Assembly: GCF_000518545.1 (NCBI RefSeq)
Contig: NZ_KI912451.1
Coordinates: forward strand, 32,115-96,114
Source of the DNA: Hallella seregens ATCC 51272
GTDB taxonomy: Bacteria; Bacteroidota; Bacteroidia; Bacteroidales; Bacteroidaceae
Length of the DNA stretch: 64,000 bases
Direction: 5' to 3'
The notes beneath the pieces were generated by a model. It worked only from the letters and a program-made list of their open reading frames with translations, ran no database searches and was not told the origin of the DNA. Within the stretch, counting starts at the first letter, position 1. Each line of letters begins with the position of its first letter. The position numbers were made by a program, and so were the translations under genes. Shown here piece after piece: positions 51,354 through 59,750 of the stretch.

Positions 51354-51507
51354 CGTAAACGGGCCGCGGTTTCACCGTTGCGGCATTGTGACATGGCGAT
51401 GACGGTGTAATGGCGTGATGAACACGGCGTAATCGCGCGGCGTTTGCGCCGTAATGGCGATGCGTTTGCGCCGTTGTCGCGTTGCGATTTCACGGGAATG
51501 ATTTGGG
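51354..51507. repeat. 22-bp tandem array, ACGGCGTAATCGC family, locus E (7 units)
   Basis: Seven consecutive 22-bp units from 51354. Cores include CGTAAACGGGCCGCGG, GATGACGGTGTAATGG, AACACGGCGTAATCGCGCGG, CGTTTGCGCCGTAATGG and CGTTTGCGCCGTTGTCG. Immediately upstream is GGCCGGCACAGAGGCCGGCC and CGTTTGGAACAAACG, resembling flanks of loci C and D. Confidence 0.88.
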
Positions 51508-51520
51508 CATTGCGCCGCGG

Positions 51521-51674
51521 ATGTCCATCCACCATCGTCGGGACGTGTCCATTTGGTTGCCGGAACGCATCTATTTGGTCGTCGGGACGTGTCCATTCGT
51601 CCGCCGAAACACACTTATTTAGCCGTCGTTAGGCATCCATTTGGCGGTTGGGGTGCATCCTTTCGGCCGTCGTA
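51521..51674. repeat. 22-bp tandem array, ACGTGTCCATTTGGT type (7 units)
   Basis: Units start at 51521, 51543, 51565, 51587, 51609, 51631 and 51653. Typical cores: ACGTGTCCATTTGGTTGCC, ACGCATCTATTTGGTCGTCG, AGGCATCCATTTGGCGG. It is followed by CGTTTGTTCCAAACG (51677 on), which mirrors CGTTTGGAACAAACG near 51318. Confidence 0.88.
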
Positions 51675-51731
51675 ACGTTTGTTCCAAACGTGCGTGCGGG
51701 CATAGAGGCGGCCTCTACGCGAATCCCCACA

Positions 51732-51819
51732 CACCCCCGAACAAACACCTGCATGCCCCCGAATAAAGCCCCATACGGCCCCGCATCAATACCTGTACGT
51801 CCGAATGAATACGAATACA
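51732..51819. repeat. 22-bp tandem array, CCCCCGAACAAA type (4 units)
   Basis: Units start at 51732, 51754, 51776 and 51798 with CACCCCCGAACAAACACC, TGCCCCCGAATAAAGCCC, CGGCCCCGCATCAATACC and CGTCCGAATGAATACG. It is the mirrored, more diverged counterpart of the array at 51209-51296 across the centre of the large inverted repeat. Confidence 0.75.
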
Positions 51820-52170
51820 CTCCGCGCAGCAACTCCCGCACGGTTTCAGACCTGCCGCAATAGGGGTTCATCATCATTCCACCATACGCTTCGCGCAGCC
51901 AATATGTTATTCTGTTACTATGTCTTTATCCCCATCTCGCAGCCAATATGTTATTTTGTTACTATGTCTTTACTCCCACTACGCAGCCAATATGTTATTC
52001 TGTTACTATGTCTTTAACCCCACCGCGCAGCCAATATGTTCTTATGTTGTTCTGTCTTTAACCCCACCGCGCAGCCATATGTTCTTATGTTGTTCTGTCT
52101 AAAACCACCGGTTGTTCTGTCTAAAACCACCCGCTATTCTGTCTAAAAGCCGCCCGTTGTTCCGTCCAAA
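51803..52170. repeat. Right arm of inverted repeat, with 44-bp x4.5 and 22-bp x4 arrays
   Basis: CAGCCAATATGTTATTCTGT and close variants begin at 51896, 51940, 51984, 52028 and 52073 (spacings 44, 44, 44, 45). Then TTCTGTCTAAAACCACC-type units recur every 22 bp from about 52091 to 52160. 51803-51946 pairs with the left arm 51083-51228. No gene is seen here. Confidence 0.9.
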
Positions 52171-52207
52171 ACCCGAGGCCGCGCGCCGAAGCCTGTCTGG
52201 TGCTCTG

Positions 52208-52738
52208 TCAGCCGAGGGCCGCAACGACCTCGTCAAGGCTGTCGGCCACGGTGATGAAGTCTGTCCACCGACCGCGGATGAAGCCGCGACACTGCAGGTC
52301 GTCGAGCATGTCGATGGCCCTGTCCCAGAAACCCTTCATGTTGTAGAGCACCACACGCTTGCGGTGGTAGCCGATGGTGTGCGCGGCCGCCACGGTGAAC
52401 ACCTCGTCGAGCGTGCCGATACCGCCGGGCAGGGCGACGAAGACGTCGCTCCGTGCCAGAATCAGTTCCTTGCGGTCGGAGAGGTTGTCGCAGGCGATAT
52501 TCACGTCCACGCTGTCGCTCACGCGGCCTCCTGCCTCGAGGATGCGCGGCACCACGCCGACGGTCTGTGCGCCCGCCTCGTGGGCGGCCCGCCCGATACA
52601 CTCCATCAGCCCTTGGTTGCTGCCGCCGAAAACCAGCGTGTGGCCCTGCTCGCCCACCCATCGGCCCAGCTCGGCCGTGAGCTTGAAGAAGTCCGGGTCT
52701 ATGTTGTCGTTGGCCGAACAAAAGATTCCTATTTTCAT
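52208..52738 (-). CDS. LOG-family protein (TIGR00730-type phosphoribohydrolase)
   Basis: 176 residues from ATG 52736-52738 (MKIGIFCSANDNIDPDFF); the open frame upstream is not conserved. The signature PGGIGTLDEV and the nucleotide-binding VFGGSNQGLMECIGRAAHEAG identify the LOG/lysine-decarboxylase-like fold, which hydrolyses nucleoside 5'-monophosphates to base plus ribose phosphate. The gene has a clear promoter at 52760-52791 and lies just outside the left end of the integrated element. Confidence 0.92.
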   Translation of the reverse strand: MKIGIFCSANDNIDPDFFKLTAELGRWVGEQGHTLVFGGSNQGLMECIGRAAHEAGAQTVGVVPRILEAGGRVSDSVDVNIACDNLSDRKELILARSDVFVALPGGIGTLDEVFTVAAAHTIGYHRKRVVLYNMKGFWDRAIDMLDDLQCRGFIRGRWTDFITVADSLDEVVAALG

Positions 52739-52759
52739 GACATAATGATTTAGAAACTT

Positions 52760-52808
52760 CAAAATTAGCCAAAAACGCCCGCGTTGCCAAACTTTTTGTG
52801 TAACTTTG
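52760..52808. promoter_or_regulatory. LOG promoter and a back-to-back plus-strand -7 box
   Basis: Minus strand: TAATTTTG (52760-52767) and TTTG (52788-52791), 20 nt apart, for the LOG gene. Plus strand: TAACTTTG at 52801-52808 points into the element; it has no clear -33 partner and no gene follows until 53086. The rest of the gap 52739-53085 holds the left attachment site. Confidence 0.65.
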
Positions 52809-52861
52809 GATAGAAAAGCGACAACCCTTTGTAGAAGGGTGTTCCGCACAATAGGCTGGTG

Positions 52862-52892
52862 TTCGGGTAACGATTTGGAAACCGTTCTGTTT
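52862..52892. repeat. Left direct repeat (candidate attL)
   Basis: TTCGGGTAACGATTTG (52862-52877), identical to 61500-61515, followed by GAAACCGTTCTGTTT against AAAACCTTTCTATTT on the right. Confidence 0.7.
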
Positions 52893-53024
52893 GCTATGCT
52901 TTGCCTTGTCTTGCTTAGAGGTTTGCTCTTTGCTACAAAAGTACATAAAAACTCTAATTCCCCAAAATTCCCATCATCATTTGTTGGTGTTTTAACGCAA
53001 TATAAGAAAAAAGGGTGATAAAAA

Positions 53025-53056
53025 TTTGGAAGCAACATGAATATTGCTTATATTTG
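53025..53056 (+). promoter_or_regulatory. Promoter of the first C10 peptidase gene (TTTG-N20-TATATTTG)
   Basis: TTTG at 53025-53028 and TATATTTG at 53049-53056 are 20 nt apart. Expected start is about 23 nt before ATG 53086, which excludes the longer open frame. Confidence 0.72.
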
Positions 53057-53085
53057 TAAGCGAATACAAACTAAAACAATTTATT

Positions 53086-54507
53086 ATGAAGAATTATCTA
53101 AAATTTTTACCGGTAGTACTCTTTATTCTGAGTGGGTGTAGTGACAAAATGGATGAAGTAGATACCGTTATAGATAACGGTCATAAATCTTATATCTCTT
53201 TGTCTGAACAAGAGTACAATAGTATTGCCTATCCTGATAAGAAAGACTTATCGGATGAGGAGGTTGAAAGCATTGCGAAATCATACATCGGAAGTATTAA
53301 GGGATCTAATACAAGGTCTGCCTTAAATTCTTTATCAAATGTGCAAAAAGAAAAAATTAGTTTATCCTTGACTACAAAACAGCACGAAAAAGGTGAAGAA
53401 ATATACTTTACAAAATTAAAATGGGTTGACCATCAAGCCAAGAAGCCTATTAGTATGATTGTAAGTTCAGATTGCCGTTTCCCTTATGTTATTGCCTTTT
53501 CTGAGGAAGGAGATTTCTTTTCACCAAACGAAACAGCAGATTTGATGATAAAAAATGCAATGAACATAGCCTTGCAAGAGATTGCCGTAATTAAGCAATG
53601 CGAAGATTCTCTTCGTGAAAAAACAAAAGCTTATGTCAATATGCAAATTAGGAAGAAGGGGATGAAACATGTAGAATACCTTGTAAACAATACTCCTGTA
53701 ACACGTAGTTCTGCCACAGACAATCCCTCTGGGCAATTATATAAAATAGTTGAGCCTATGCTAAAAACAAAATGGAATCAGACAAGTCCTTATAATCTTT
53801 ATGTGCCTAAATGTCCCCCAGAATATGATTTTGGCTATGGTTATGACGGACGCCATCCTGCAGGGTGTACAATTATTGCTTGGGCACAAGTCTTGGCGTA
53901 TTTACAACCGAATATCAATGACATTACAACTCCTGAAGGACAGAAATTTTATTGGGGTAATTTAGGAAGTTATTCTCCGAATTTTTGGGGATACCATGAG
54001 CTTACTGAGGAAGATAAAAGGTTAGCCTCTTTAATAAAGAATCTTGCAGATGGAAGCGGCACAAAATTTACAAGTGAAGGAGGTTCTGTTTCTGTAGATG
54101 CAGTTGCAAATTATGTAAAAAAATGGAATGTCCATATTGATGGAAAAAACTCTTGTACTTTCCAAAACATGGCAAACTCTTTAAATTCAAGAAGACCAGT
54201 TATATGTAGAGGAACTGCAAGAGCCATCAGAGGAACAAGAGCAACAAGAGCATTTACCAATGGTTCACATGCTTGGGTTGTTGATGGTTATCAAATTCGC
54301 GTTCGTCCCTCTAATGTGGCTCCTTCACCAAAACAACCTCGCAGGATCTTAAAGAGGTACAATGTTTATTGCCATGCTAATATGGGATGGGGAGGAAGTT
54401 TTGATGGTTGGTATTTATATCGTTATGACGGAAGTATTGACTTCGATTGTGGAGGAGATTTGTACGATATAAATTTGGCATGTTATCCAAATGCTCGTTT
54501 AAACTAA
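53086..54507 (+). CDS. C10 (streptopain-like) cysteine peptidase lipoprotein
   Basis: 473 residues from ATG 53086. The lipobox LFILSGC gives a lipidated Cys near residue 16. A pro-region of about 210 residues precedes the protease domain. The catalytic Cys is in HPAGCTIIAWAQVLAYL and the His in GSHAWVVDGYQI; the C-terminal Trp-rich MGWGGSFDGWYLYRYDG is typical of C10 enzymes. Codon use is strongly AT-biased, unlike flanking host genes, indicating transfer with the element. Host-protein cleavage or defence/competition roles are possible. Followed by an intrinsic terminator at 54516. Confidence 0.88.
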   Translation: MKNYLKFLPVVLFILSGCSDKMDEVDTVIDNGHKSYISLSEQEYNSIAYPDKKDLSDEEVESIAKSYIGSIKGSNTRSALNSLSNVQKEKISLSLTTKQHEKGEEIYFTKLKWVDHQAKKPISMIVSSDCRFPYVIAFSEEGDFFSPNETADLMIKNAMNIALQEIAVIKQCEDSLREKTKAYVNMQIRKKGMKHVEYLVNNTPVTRSSATDNPSGQLYKIVEPMLKTKWNQTSPYNLYVPKCPPEYDFGYGYDGRHPAGCTIIAWAQVLAYLQPNINDITTPEGQKFYWGNLGSYSPNFWGYHELTEEDKRLASLIKNLADGSGTKFTSEGGSVSVDAVANYVKKWNVHIDGKNSCTFQNMANSLNSRRPVICRGTARAIRGTRATRAFTNGSHAWVVDGYQIRVRPSNVAPSPKQPRRILKRYNVYCHANMGWGGSFDGWYLYRYDGSIDFDCGGDLYDINLACYPNARLN

Positions 54508-54515
54508 CATCTTTT

Positions 54516-54552
54516 GGCAATCTCGCTATTCAAACGAGATTGCCTTTTCTTT
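54516..54552 (+). terminator. Intrinsic terminator after the first C10 gene
   Basis: GGCAATCTCG (54516-54525) pairs perfectly with CGAGATTGCC (54535-54544) over a 9-nt loop, followed by TTTTCTTT. Confidence 0.9.
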
Positions 54553-54567
54553 AAATGCTTATAGAAT

Positions 54568-55935
54568 ATGCGTTTAAAATTGAACAATACAATATATATA
54601 GTTTGCGCTATATTTTTGTTTTTTCTTAGCTCATGTATGCAAAATGAGATAGAGTTAAAAGAAAAAGATGAGGAAAAAATAGTAACTTCCTATGAGAGAA
54701 ATATCAATGATGCAGAAACAGAACTCAATGAAATTCTTTTAGGCAAAACAACTCGTGTAAACTCTATTGCTCCAAAAAATCCCATCCTGAAAAATAAATT
54801 TACCCTCAAAGTAGATGGCACTTCTATAGATACAAGAGTTGGAGGAATGACAAGGTCAGATGTTGATAATTCAACAAATATACATATTTTCAATTTTCAA
54901 GGTGGTGGATATGCTATAATGAGCGGAGATACAAGGGTTACTCCAATGTTAGTGCTTACAGATAAAGGAGAAATCCCTCAAGATGGTGTCATAGACAATC
55001 CTAATCTTGTACCATTTTTGGCAAATATGGAAGTCCAAATCATTAAGGAGATTGATGAGTTTAACGAAAATAACAGAATCAATGAAAACGATGAAATTTC
55101 TGTTGTATATGGAAAATGGGAAAAAACTTTTTCCGAAATGAAAGAAGGATATTGTCCTGTTGAGTGGGGGCAGGGAAGTCCTTACAATCAATTTTGCCCA
55201 TTAACGGATGGAAAATTATCCAGCACAGGCTGCGTACCAACGGCTGTTGCACAATTATTATCCGTTTATAAATTTCCCAAACGATACAACGGTTATGATT
55301 TTGATTGGGAGATTATGAATCGTTATGTAAAGACTTGGAATCCATATCCTCCTGCAATCCCTTATATAGCAAGGATTATGCAACAATTAGGTTTACGACA
55401 AAATTTAGATGTTACTTATGCCAAATACCCAGAAAATGAAACTGATGAAAATAAAGGGAGTTCCGCTTCTACTGATAACATCCCGAGAACTCTTAAGAAT
55501 TTAGGGTTTTCATCTGGAGGAATAAAAAAAGATTACAATGAAACAGACATTGTCAATGAATTAAGGAAAGGATACTATGTATTAGTAAGTGGTTATGCAA
55601 AGGAAACGAAACACAAAAAGAAATTTTTAGGCATTACTATAAAGACTTGGTATTCATACTCAGGTGGGCATTGTTGGTTGGTTCACGGATTATTAGAAAT
55701 GAGCCGTTCTGTCTTCCGCATAAAAAATGGGCAAACCATAGGTTCTTATATACAACGAAAGTATTATTTGTTGTGTAATATGGGATGGAATGGCTGGGAT
55801 AGTGGTTATTATTATAGCGGTGCTTTTAATACAGATAAAGGTCCTGAGACAGATTTTGAAAAAACAAGAAGCAATAGTAAGGAAGATGGTAATTTTCGAT
55901 ATAAACTATCTGCTATCACAGAAATACGGAAATAA
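54568..55935 (+). CDS. Second C10 (streptopain-like) cysteine peptidase lipoprotein
   Basis: 455 residues. The signal peptide ends FFLSSC, with lipid-Cys near residue 23. The propeptide (about 25-190) contains GGGYAIMSGDTRVTPMLVL, the usual SpeB-type inhibitor pattern. The protease domain has catalytic Cys in LSSTGCVPTAVAQLLSVY and His in SGGHCWLVHGL, then CNMGWNGWDSGYY. AT-rich like its neighbour, with about 60 bp between the two genes. The pair is probably an old duplication or a protease set acquired together; sequence similarity between the two is limited to the active-site regions. Confidence 0.9.
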   Translation: MRLKLNNTIYIVCAIFLFFLSSCMQNEIELKEKDEEKIVTSYERNINDAETELNEILLGKTTRVNSIAPKNPILKNKFTLKVDGTSIDTRVGGMTRSDVDNSTNIHIFNFQGGGYAIMSGDTRVTPMLVLTDKGEIPQDGVIDNPNLVPFLANMEVQIIKEIDEFNENNRINENDEISVVYGKWEKTFSEMKEGYCPVEWGQGSPYNQFCPLTDGKLSSTGCVPTAVAQLLSVYKFPKRYNGYDFDWEIMNRYVKTWNPYPPAIPYIARIMQQLGLRQNLDVTYAKYPENETDENKGSSASTDNIPRTLKNLGFSSGGIKKDYNETDIVNELRKGYYVLVSGYAKETKHKKKFLGITIKTWYSYSGGHCWLVHGLLEMSRSVFRIKNGQTIGSYIQRKYYLLCNMGWNGWDSGYYYSGAFNTDKGPETDFEKTRSNSKEDGNFRYKLSAITEIRK

Positions 55936-55944
55936 ATAATGAAT

Positions 55945-55978
55945 ACGAGAGGGCTTTTTTGCTTTGAAGCCCCCTCGT
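55945..55978. terminator. Hairpin between second C10 gene and mobV (convergent)
   Basis: ACGAGAGGGCTT (55945-55956) pairs with AAGCCCCCTCGT (55967-55978), one mismatch; T-rich sequence follows on the plus strand. Confidence 0.65.
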
Positions 55979-56031
55979 TGTATTTACCCAATGTTCCCAC
56001 AAGATATGGCTTTGGTAAAATATTTTTTCTT

Positions 56032-57387
56032 TTATAATCGAATTTTTCTGTTCATTTTGCAAAACATAGATTTCTGTTCGAATTTTTTCTCCCATTTTTC
56101 CTTGAACCACGTGGCAATCGGCACTTTGTCCACGAGCAGGTCAAGTACGGTCTTCCCATCCCTTTCCTCCCTGCCCACCTGCAAGCGTGCCTTCTCAACG
56201 GCGAACGAACGCCTGTACTCATCAGAATGCAGTTTCCCCGTAACAACGAGTACTTTGCCTTGCAGGAGTTCGTCCGTGTGTCTCTCTGACAATCCGACCG
56301 AACGGCAAAGCCTTTCAATACGGAAAAACTCGGCAAGCATGGGAAACCATTCCTTTGCCTTGTCGATGATGCGCCTGAGATTGCCGATTTCACGCTGATG
56401 CTGCTCCGATGCCCGCAACCGCTCGGCGACGTGGCTTTCCTTCATTTTCTGCATATCCGTGCGCATCTGTCCGATGCTCTCTTTCAGTTCCGCCACCTCA
56501 CCATGCAACTGCCTGTTCTCGCTTTCAAGCCTGCTCACTTTATTACCGCCCAACAGGGAGTTGATGCCGTTGAGTGCTGCTGTGGCGGTCTTGGTAGCTG
56601 AGTTTTTCAGTTCCACCGTTTTTTTCTCCGCCTTGATGCGTGCGAGTTCCATTTTGGCTTGCTCTGCCTCCTCGATGATGCACCGTGCTTCCGCCTCCCT
56701 TGCCAGCAGGTTGGCGATGTTCTCCTGTATGTCCTCGCCCTGCGTGATGAGATTGCGGTAATACTCATGCGTGGAGAGGTGCTTGGCTGTCGAGCCCCTG
56801 ACACCCCTTTTCAGCCCGTACTTCGCCATGTGTTCGGCGTAGGTGTCCTGATACCTGATGAGGTTGGCACGGCTCATCACCTCGTCTGCGCAGAGGCGTG
56901 GGGCTGTCGCTTTCGTCCTGTACCTGCGCTTTGCCTTCTCTTCCTTTTTCTGCTTCCTGCGCTCACCCTGCACTATCGGCACTACGGTGGCATGGATGTG
57001 CGGTGTTTCCTCGTCCATGTGCAGGACTGCCGACACGAGGTTGTCCGCCCCGTAGGTCTCTCTCAGCCACGCCACGCTGTCATCGCACCACTCTCCGAGC
57101 CTCCTTTCGTTTTCCATTCGTTCCATATCCTCGTGCGTTCCGCTCAGCACGATGCGGATTGCCTGTACTTGGTTCTTCCCTATCTTGCGTTTCAGCCCTG
57201 CCGTGTCAAGGCGGTGGCGTATGGCAGCCGTGCGGTTGCACACACCGTCGGGAAACCTGATTAACTCACGGTTGAGGTGCGTTCTCGTAGGGTCTATGTT
57301 CTTCGGCACGATGGTGCGCTCGATGTGAGCCGACATTCCGCTGTCGGCTCCCTTTGCCTTTTCCAAATGCAATACGCAATATCCCAT
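56032..57387 (-). CDS. MobV-family relaxase (Pre/Mob)
   Basis: A 451-residue mobilization protein that nicks oriT and leads the DNA strand into a recipient. The N-terminus MGYCVLHLEKAKGADSGMSA is the usual MobV start. The metal-binding motif HMDEETPHIHATVVPI lies near residue 145. The C-terminal 200 residues are a long coiled coil (AEQAKMELARIKAEKKTV, LESENRQLHGEVAELKE). It uses the conjugation machinery of a co-resident element. An inverted repeat upstream at 57557 is the probable oriT. Confidence 0.92.
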   Translation of the reverse strand: MGYCVLHLEKAKGADSGMSAHIERTIVPKNIDPTRTHLNRELIRFPDGVCNRTAAIRHRLDTAGLKRKIGKNQVQAIRIVLSGTHEDMERMENERRLGEWCDDSVAWLRETYGADNLVSAVLHMDEETPHIHATVVPIVQGERRKQKKEEKAKRRYRTKATAPRLCADEVMSRANLIRYQDTYAEHMAKYGLKRGVRGSTAKHLSTHEYYRNLITQGEDIQENIANLLAREAEARCIIEEAEQAKMELARIKAEKKTVELKNSATKTATAALNGINSLLGGNKVSRLESENRQLHGEVAELKESIGQMRTDMQKMKESHVAERLRASEQHQREIGNLRRIIDKAKEWFPMLAEFFRIERLCRSVGLSERHTDELLQGKVLVVTGKLHSDEYRRSFAVEKARLQVGREERDGKTVLDLLVDKVPIATWFKEKWEKKFEQKSMFCKMNRKIRL

Positions 57388-57556
57388 ATCCTTTTGTCTT
57401 TTTTAGATGTTGTCATTATCTTGTTTTCGTTGCCTTGATGTCCTTAGATACGGTCGGTGGACAATCGTTGAAAGGAGGAAAGACTTCCTTTCGGCTTGCT
57501 CGTTTCTTTATGCCGACAGGCTCGGCAGGGGGGTCCAGAGGGGTGCAACCCCGTTG

Positions 57557-57646
57557 GCTTATTGGGAGATTTTCAGCGGACACGGAGTGAAGCGTGAGGA
57601 AAATCCCCTAATAAGCTACGGTATTTTCTCTTTTGAAAATATCCGT
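57557..57646. other. Probable origin of transfer (oriT)
   Basis: Imperfect 18-bp inverted repeat, GCTTATTGGGAGATTTTC (57557-57574) with GAAAATCCCCTAATAAGC (57599-57616), two mismatches, 24-nt loop. It is followed by a second hairpin, ACGGTATTTTC / GAAAATATCCGT (57618-57646). Located 170-260 bp upstream of the mobV start, the usual place for MobV oriTs. Confidence 0.65.
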
Positions 57647-58029
57647 ACCGTGCTTACCACGTGGGCATTTGCCCCAGCCACTTCTTTCCCTTGTATTCTG
57701 AAGTCCCCACGGCTTCTCCATCGGTGCTGCCGATTGGACTTGTTTCTCCGAAGGCATACTTGGACTGCACCCGAATGTCTGAACCCCCTGCATACTTGGA
57801 AATACAGAATGCACGGCTTGCCGTGACTACCTTTTCTACTGCTTATATCAGCGTGTTCTGCCTGTTCCGTTTCCGCCTGTAATGCCACTGCCGTTTCCCA
57901 CCGAAGTCGGAGTGATGAAAATTCTGATGAATTGATGAATCTTGTTTCAATAATCTGGAAATCAGTACAATATGCTTTCATTATGTCCTCATCAAGCCGC
58001 TTGTCAAAGCTGAGTTTCATCATTTCCAC
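57616..58029 (-). CDS. Small hypothetical protein upstream of mobV
   Basis: 137-codon frame whose ATG lies 5 bp after the primase stop, consistent with translation from the same mRNA. Residues 1-60 (MKLSFDKRLDEDIMKAYCTD, then SSLRLRWETAVALQ) look like a genuine helical, charged protein. The rest is basic and low in order (CLRRNKSNRQHRWRSRGD) and runs into the oriT hairpin, so the real gene may be shorter or frameshifted. No family recognised. It could be a mobilization accessory protein by position only. Confidence 0.4.
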   Translation of the reverse strand: MEMMKLSFDKRLDEDIMKAYCTDFQIIETRFINSSEFSSLRLRWETAVALQAETEQAEHADISSRKGSHGKPCILYFQVCRGFRHSGAVQVCLRRNKSNRQHRWRSRGDFRIQGKEVAGANAHVVSTVRIFSKEKIP

Positions 58030-58034
58030 TCCCC

Positions 58035-59282
58035 CTATCCCTGCATTTCCTCCAACTGCTTCCTGCCGATGGTGTAGAAACGCCCCGTGCGCCTTACCTC
58101 CGTGTATGGGCGCATGTTGTCATAGCTCGGTTGGCAGGTCGTATAGGTGAGCGTGTTTTCGGCAGGAGTGAGTTTCCATATATCCTGCACAATACGCCTT
58201 ACCTGCGTCCTGTCCGTCCTGCAGCCTGCGCAGTTCAGCAGAAGGAGCATGTCGTTGATGCAGAAAGAGAAAGCGGACGCTTTCATGCAGTCCATGACTT
58301 CAAGGCAGGTTTCCGCCATCTCCACCTCTGTCCTGTTACGGTTGCTCCGTATAATCCTGCTCAGGGCTTGCGTGTGGATGAGTTCGGGACTGAACCACAT
58401 GCGGCTCTCTTTCTTCGTGGAGAGCGTGCGGTGCTGGAGGAAAAAGAGGAAGGCGGGTATTTCCTCCTTTATTCTTTTCAGAAAGTCAGTGTCGTCCTTT
58501 TCTATCCTCCCCACCTTCCTCACCCAATAGCGTGTCTCCCCTGCGTCGATGATGACGGGCAGACGCTCGTTGTTGGAGCATAGAACGAACTTGGCGAAGA
58601 ACGAAATCTCGTCTCTGTCCTTGCCCTTCGCCTCCACCTTGTAGGAAAGGGTGGTGCTGAGGTTCTTGAGCCGCTCGCTGTCCTCCCTGCGGTCGAGAAG
58701 CACCTCGTCCACGAGGATGAGCAGTTTCCCTGCCCAGTCCGAGTTGAACTGACTTCGGAAGTCCTCGTTGGTGTTGAAGGTTACATTGCCCCCGAAGAGG
58801 GCTTTGAGGAAGTTGAGGAACGTGCTCTTGCCCGTGTTGCGCTCCTCTGATACGAGCAGCAGGATGGGCAGTTTCTCTATGGGCTGCAGGTAGAGTAGTT
58901 GCAGGTAGTCCATGCCAAGTTCGTACTGCTCCCCGAAGATGTGCCTTGTCAATGCCTCGATATGGGGAAACACACCTTGCTTCGGATGATGCCCCGTCGG
59001 CTCGTAGAGGTTGAGGAAACTGCCTACTACGGGCTGATAGTTCACATGGTCGGGGACGGTGCAGAAACCGTCATACTTCGGGACGGTCGCCAGATAGTCC
59101 CTGCCGTAGTCCTGACGGAGCGTCTCGTTGTTCCACACGATGCGCTTCCTTACAAAACCGCCTCCGACAAGAGGCATGTCTGCAAGTTTGTAGAGCGTTG
59201 TGCCCACACGGACGAAAGCCCCGTCCTTTTTTCTTTTTTCGGGCATATCTTCCAGCAGCCCGTCATTGTTTTTCTTATCCAT
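58035..59282 (-). CDS. Primase-helicase family protein (SF3-like ATPase)
   Basis: 415 residues from ATG 59280-59282 (MDKKNNDG); an upstream ATG at 59315 falls at the expected transcription start of the promoter at 59320. The P-loop is SEERNTGKSTFLNFLKALFG (about residue 160) and the Walker B-like segment is KLLILVDEVLLDRRED. The third motif, SFFAKFVLCSNNERLP, has the Asn that serves as sensor in SF3 helicases. Similar proteins in Bacteroidales mobilizable elements are annotated as primase-helicases and help the element replicate after transfer. Confidence 0.8.
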   Translation of the reverse strand: MDKKNNDGLLEDMPEKRKKDGAFVRVGTTLYKLADMPLVGGGFVRKRIVWNNETLRQDYGRDYLATVPKYDGFCTVPDHVNYQPVVGSFLNLYEPTGHHPKQGVFPHIEALTRHIFGEQYELGMDYLQLLYLQPIEKLPILLLVSEERNTGKSTFLNFLKALFGGNVTFNTNEDFRSQFNSDWAGKLLILVDEVLLDRREDSERLKNLSTTLSYKVEAKGKDRDEISFFAKFVLCSNNERLPVIIDAGETRYWVRKVGRIEKDDTDFLKRIKEEIPAFLFFLQHRTLSTKKESRMWFSPELIHTQALSRIIRSNRNRTEVEMAETCLEVMDCMKASAFSFCINDMLLLLNCAGCRTDRTQVRRIVQDIWKLTPAENTLTYTTCQPSYDNMRPYTEVRRTGRFYTIGRKQLEEMQG

Positions 59283-59319
59283 TTCTTTCTTGCTTAAATG
59301 GTTGATATATAGCATCGTG

Positions 59320-59327
59320 CAAAGTTA
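59320..59327 (-). promoter_or_regulatory. -7 promoter element (TAACTTTG) for the primase gene
   Basis: A minus-strand match to TAnnTTTG, 37 nt before ATG 59282 and 5 nt before the less likely ATG 59315. Confidence 0.55.
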
Positions 59328-59692
59328 CGGACATCGTTCGGAAAACTACTTGTGAAGAATGGCGCGGAACGGTGAAAGAAAAACGGAATGGAATAAAAAC
59401 AGGGGAAAGCAGGGAGGTGCGGAGCAATAATTGAGGGGAATAGGAGGATAATTTTGCAGGATTTGTCGAGGGTTGCTGAAAAAGGGAAAATGCCTTTTTC
59501 TTTCATCGTTCGCAAGCGTCTGATGATATGTTGATGAACTTGCAATCGCTTGATATTCAATCATATTATATCAATATTCATCAATTCATCAAAATAAAAG
59601 AAGTTGTGTTCGGTATGTTTTTCTTTTCTCGGCAGTCCTATACGACTCGTCCCTAACTGTTATCCCTGCCCTTCAACCACCCAAAAAGAAAA
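59328..59692. other. AT-rich gene-free region of the element
   Basis: The gap between the primase and the RhuM-like gene is AT-rich with overlapping TGATATTCAATC, TATCAATATTCATCAA and TTCATCAAAAT words around 59545-59600, which could be replication iterons or a protein-binding cluster. No coding frame is convincing. Confidence 0.35.
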
Positions 59693-59727
59693 AGGTTTAT
59701 TCCCCATCGACACAAGGGGATAAACCT
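59682..59727 (-). terminator. Intrinsic terminator of the integrase operon
   Basis: AGGTTTATTCCCC (59693-59705) pairs with GGGGATAAACCT (59716-59727), one bulge. On the minus strand the stem is followed by TTTTTCTTTTT. It lies just after the end of the RhuM-like gene. Confidence 0.8.
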
Positions 59728-59750
59728 CTATAAACCTCTGTCAAGGCGTT

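Noticed and set aside
52806..53018. A 70-codon frame downstream of the LOG promoter
   Set aside because: It spans the attachment repeat, has no conserved features, and lies before the real promoter at 53025.
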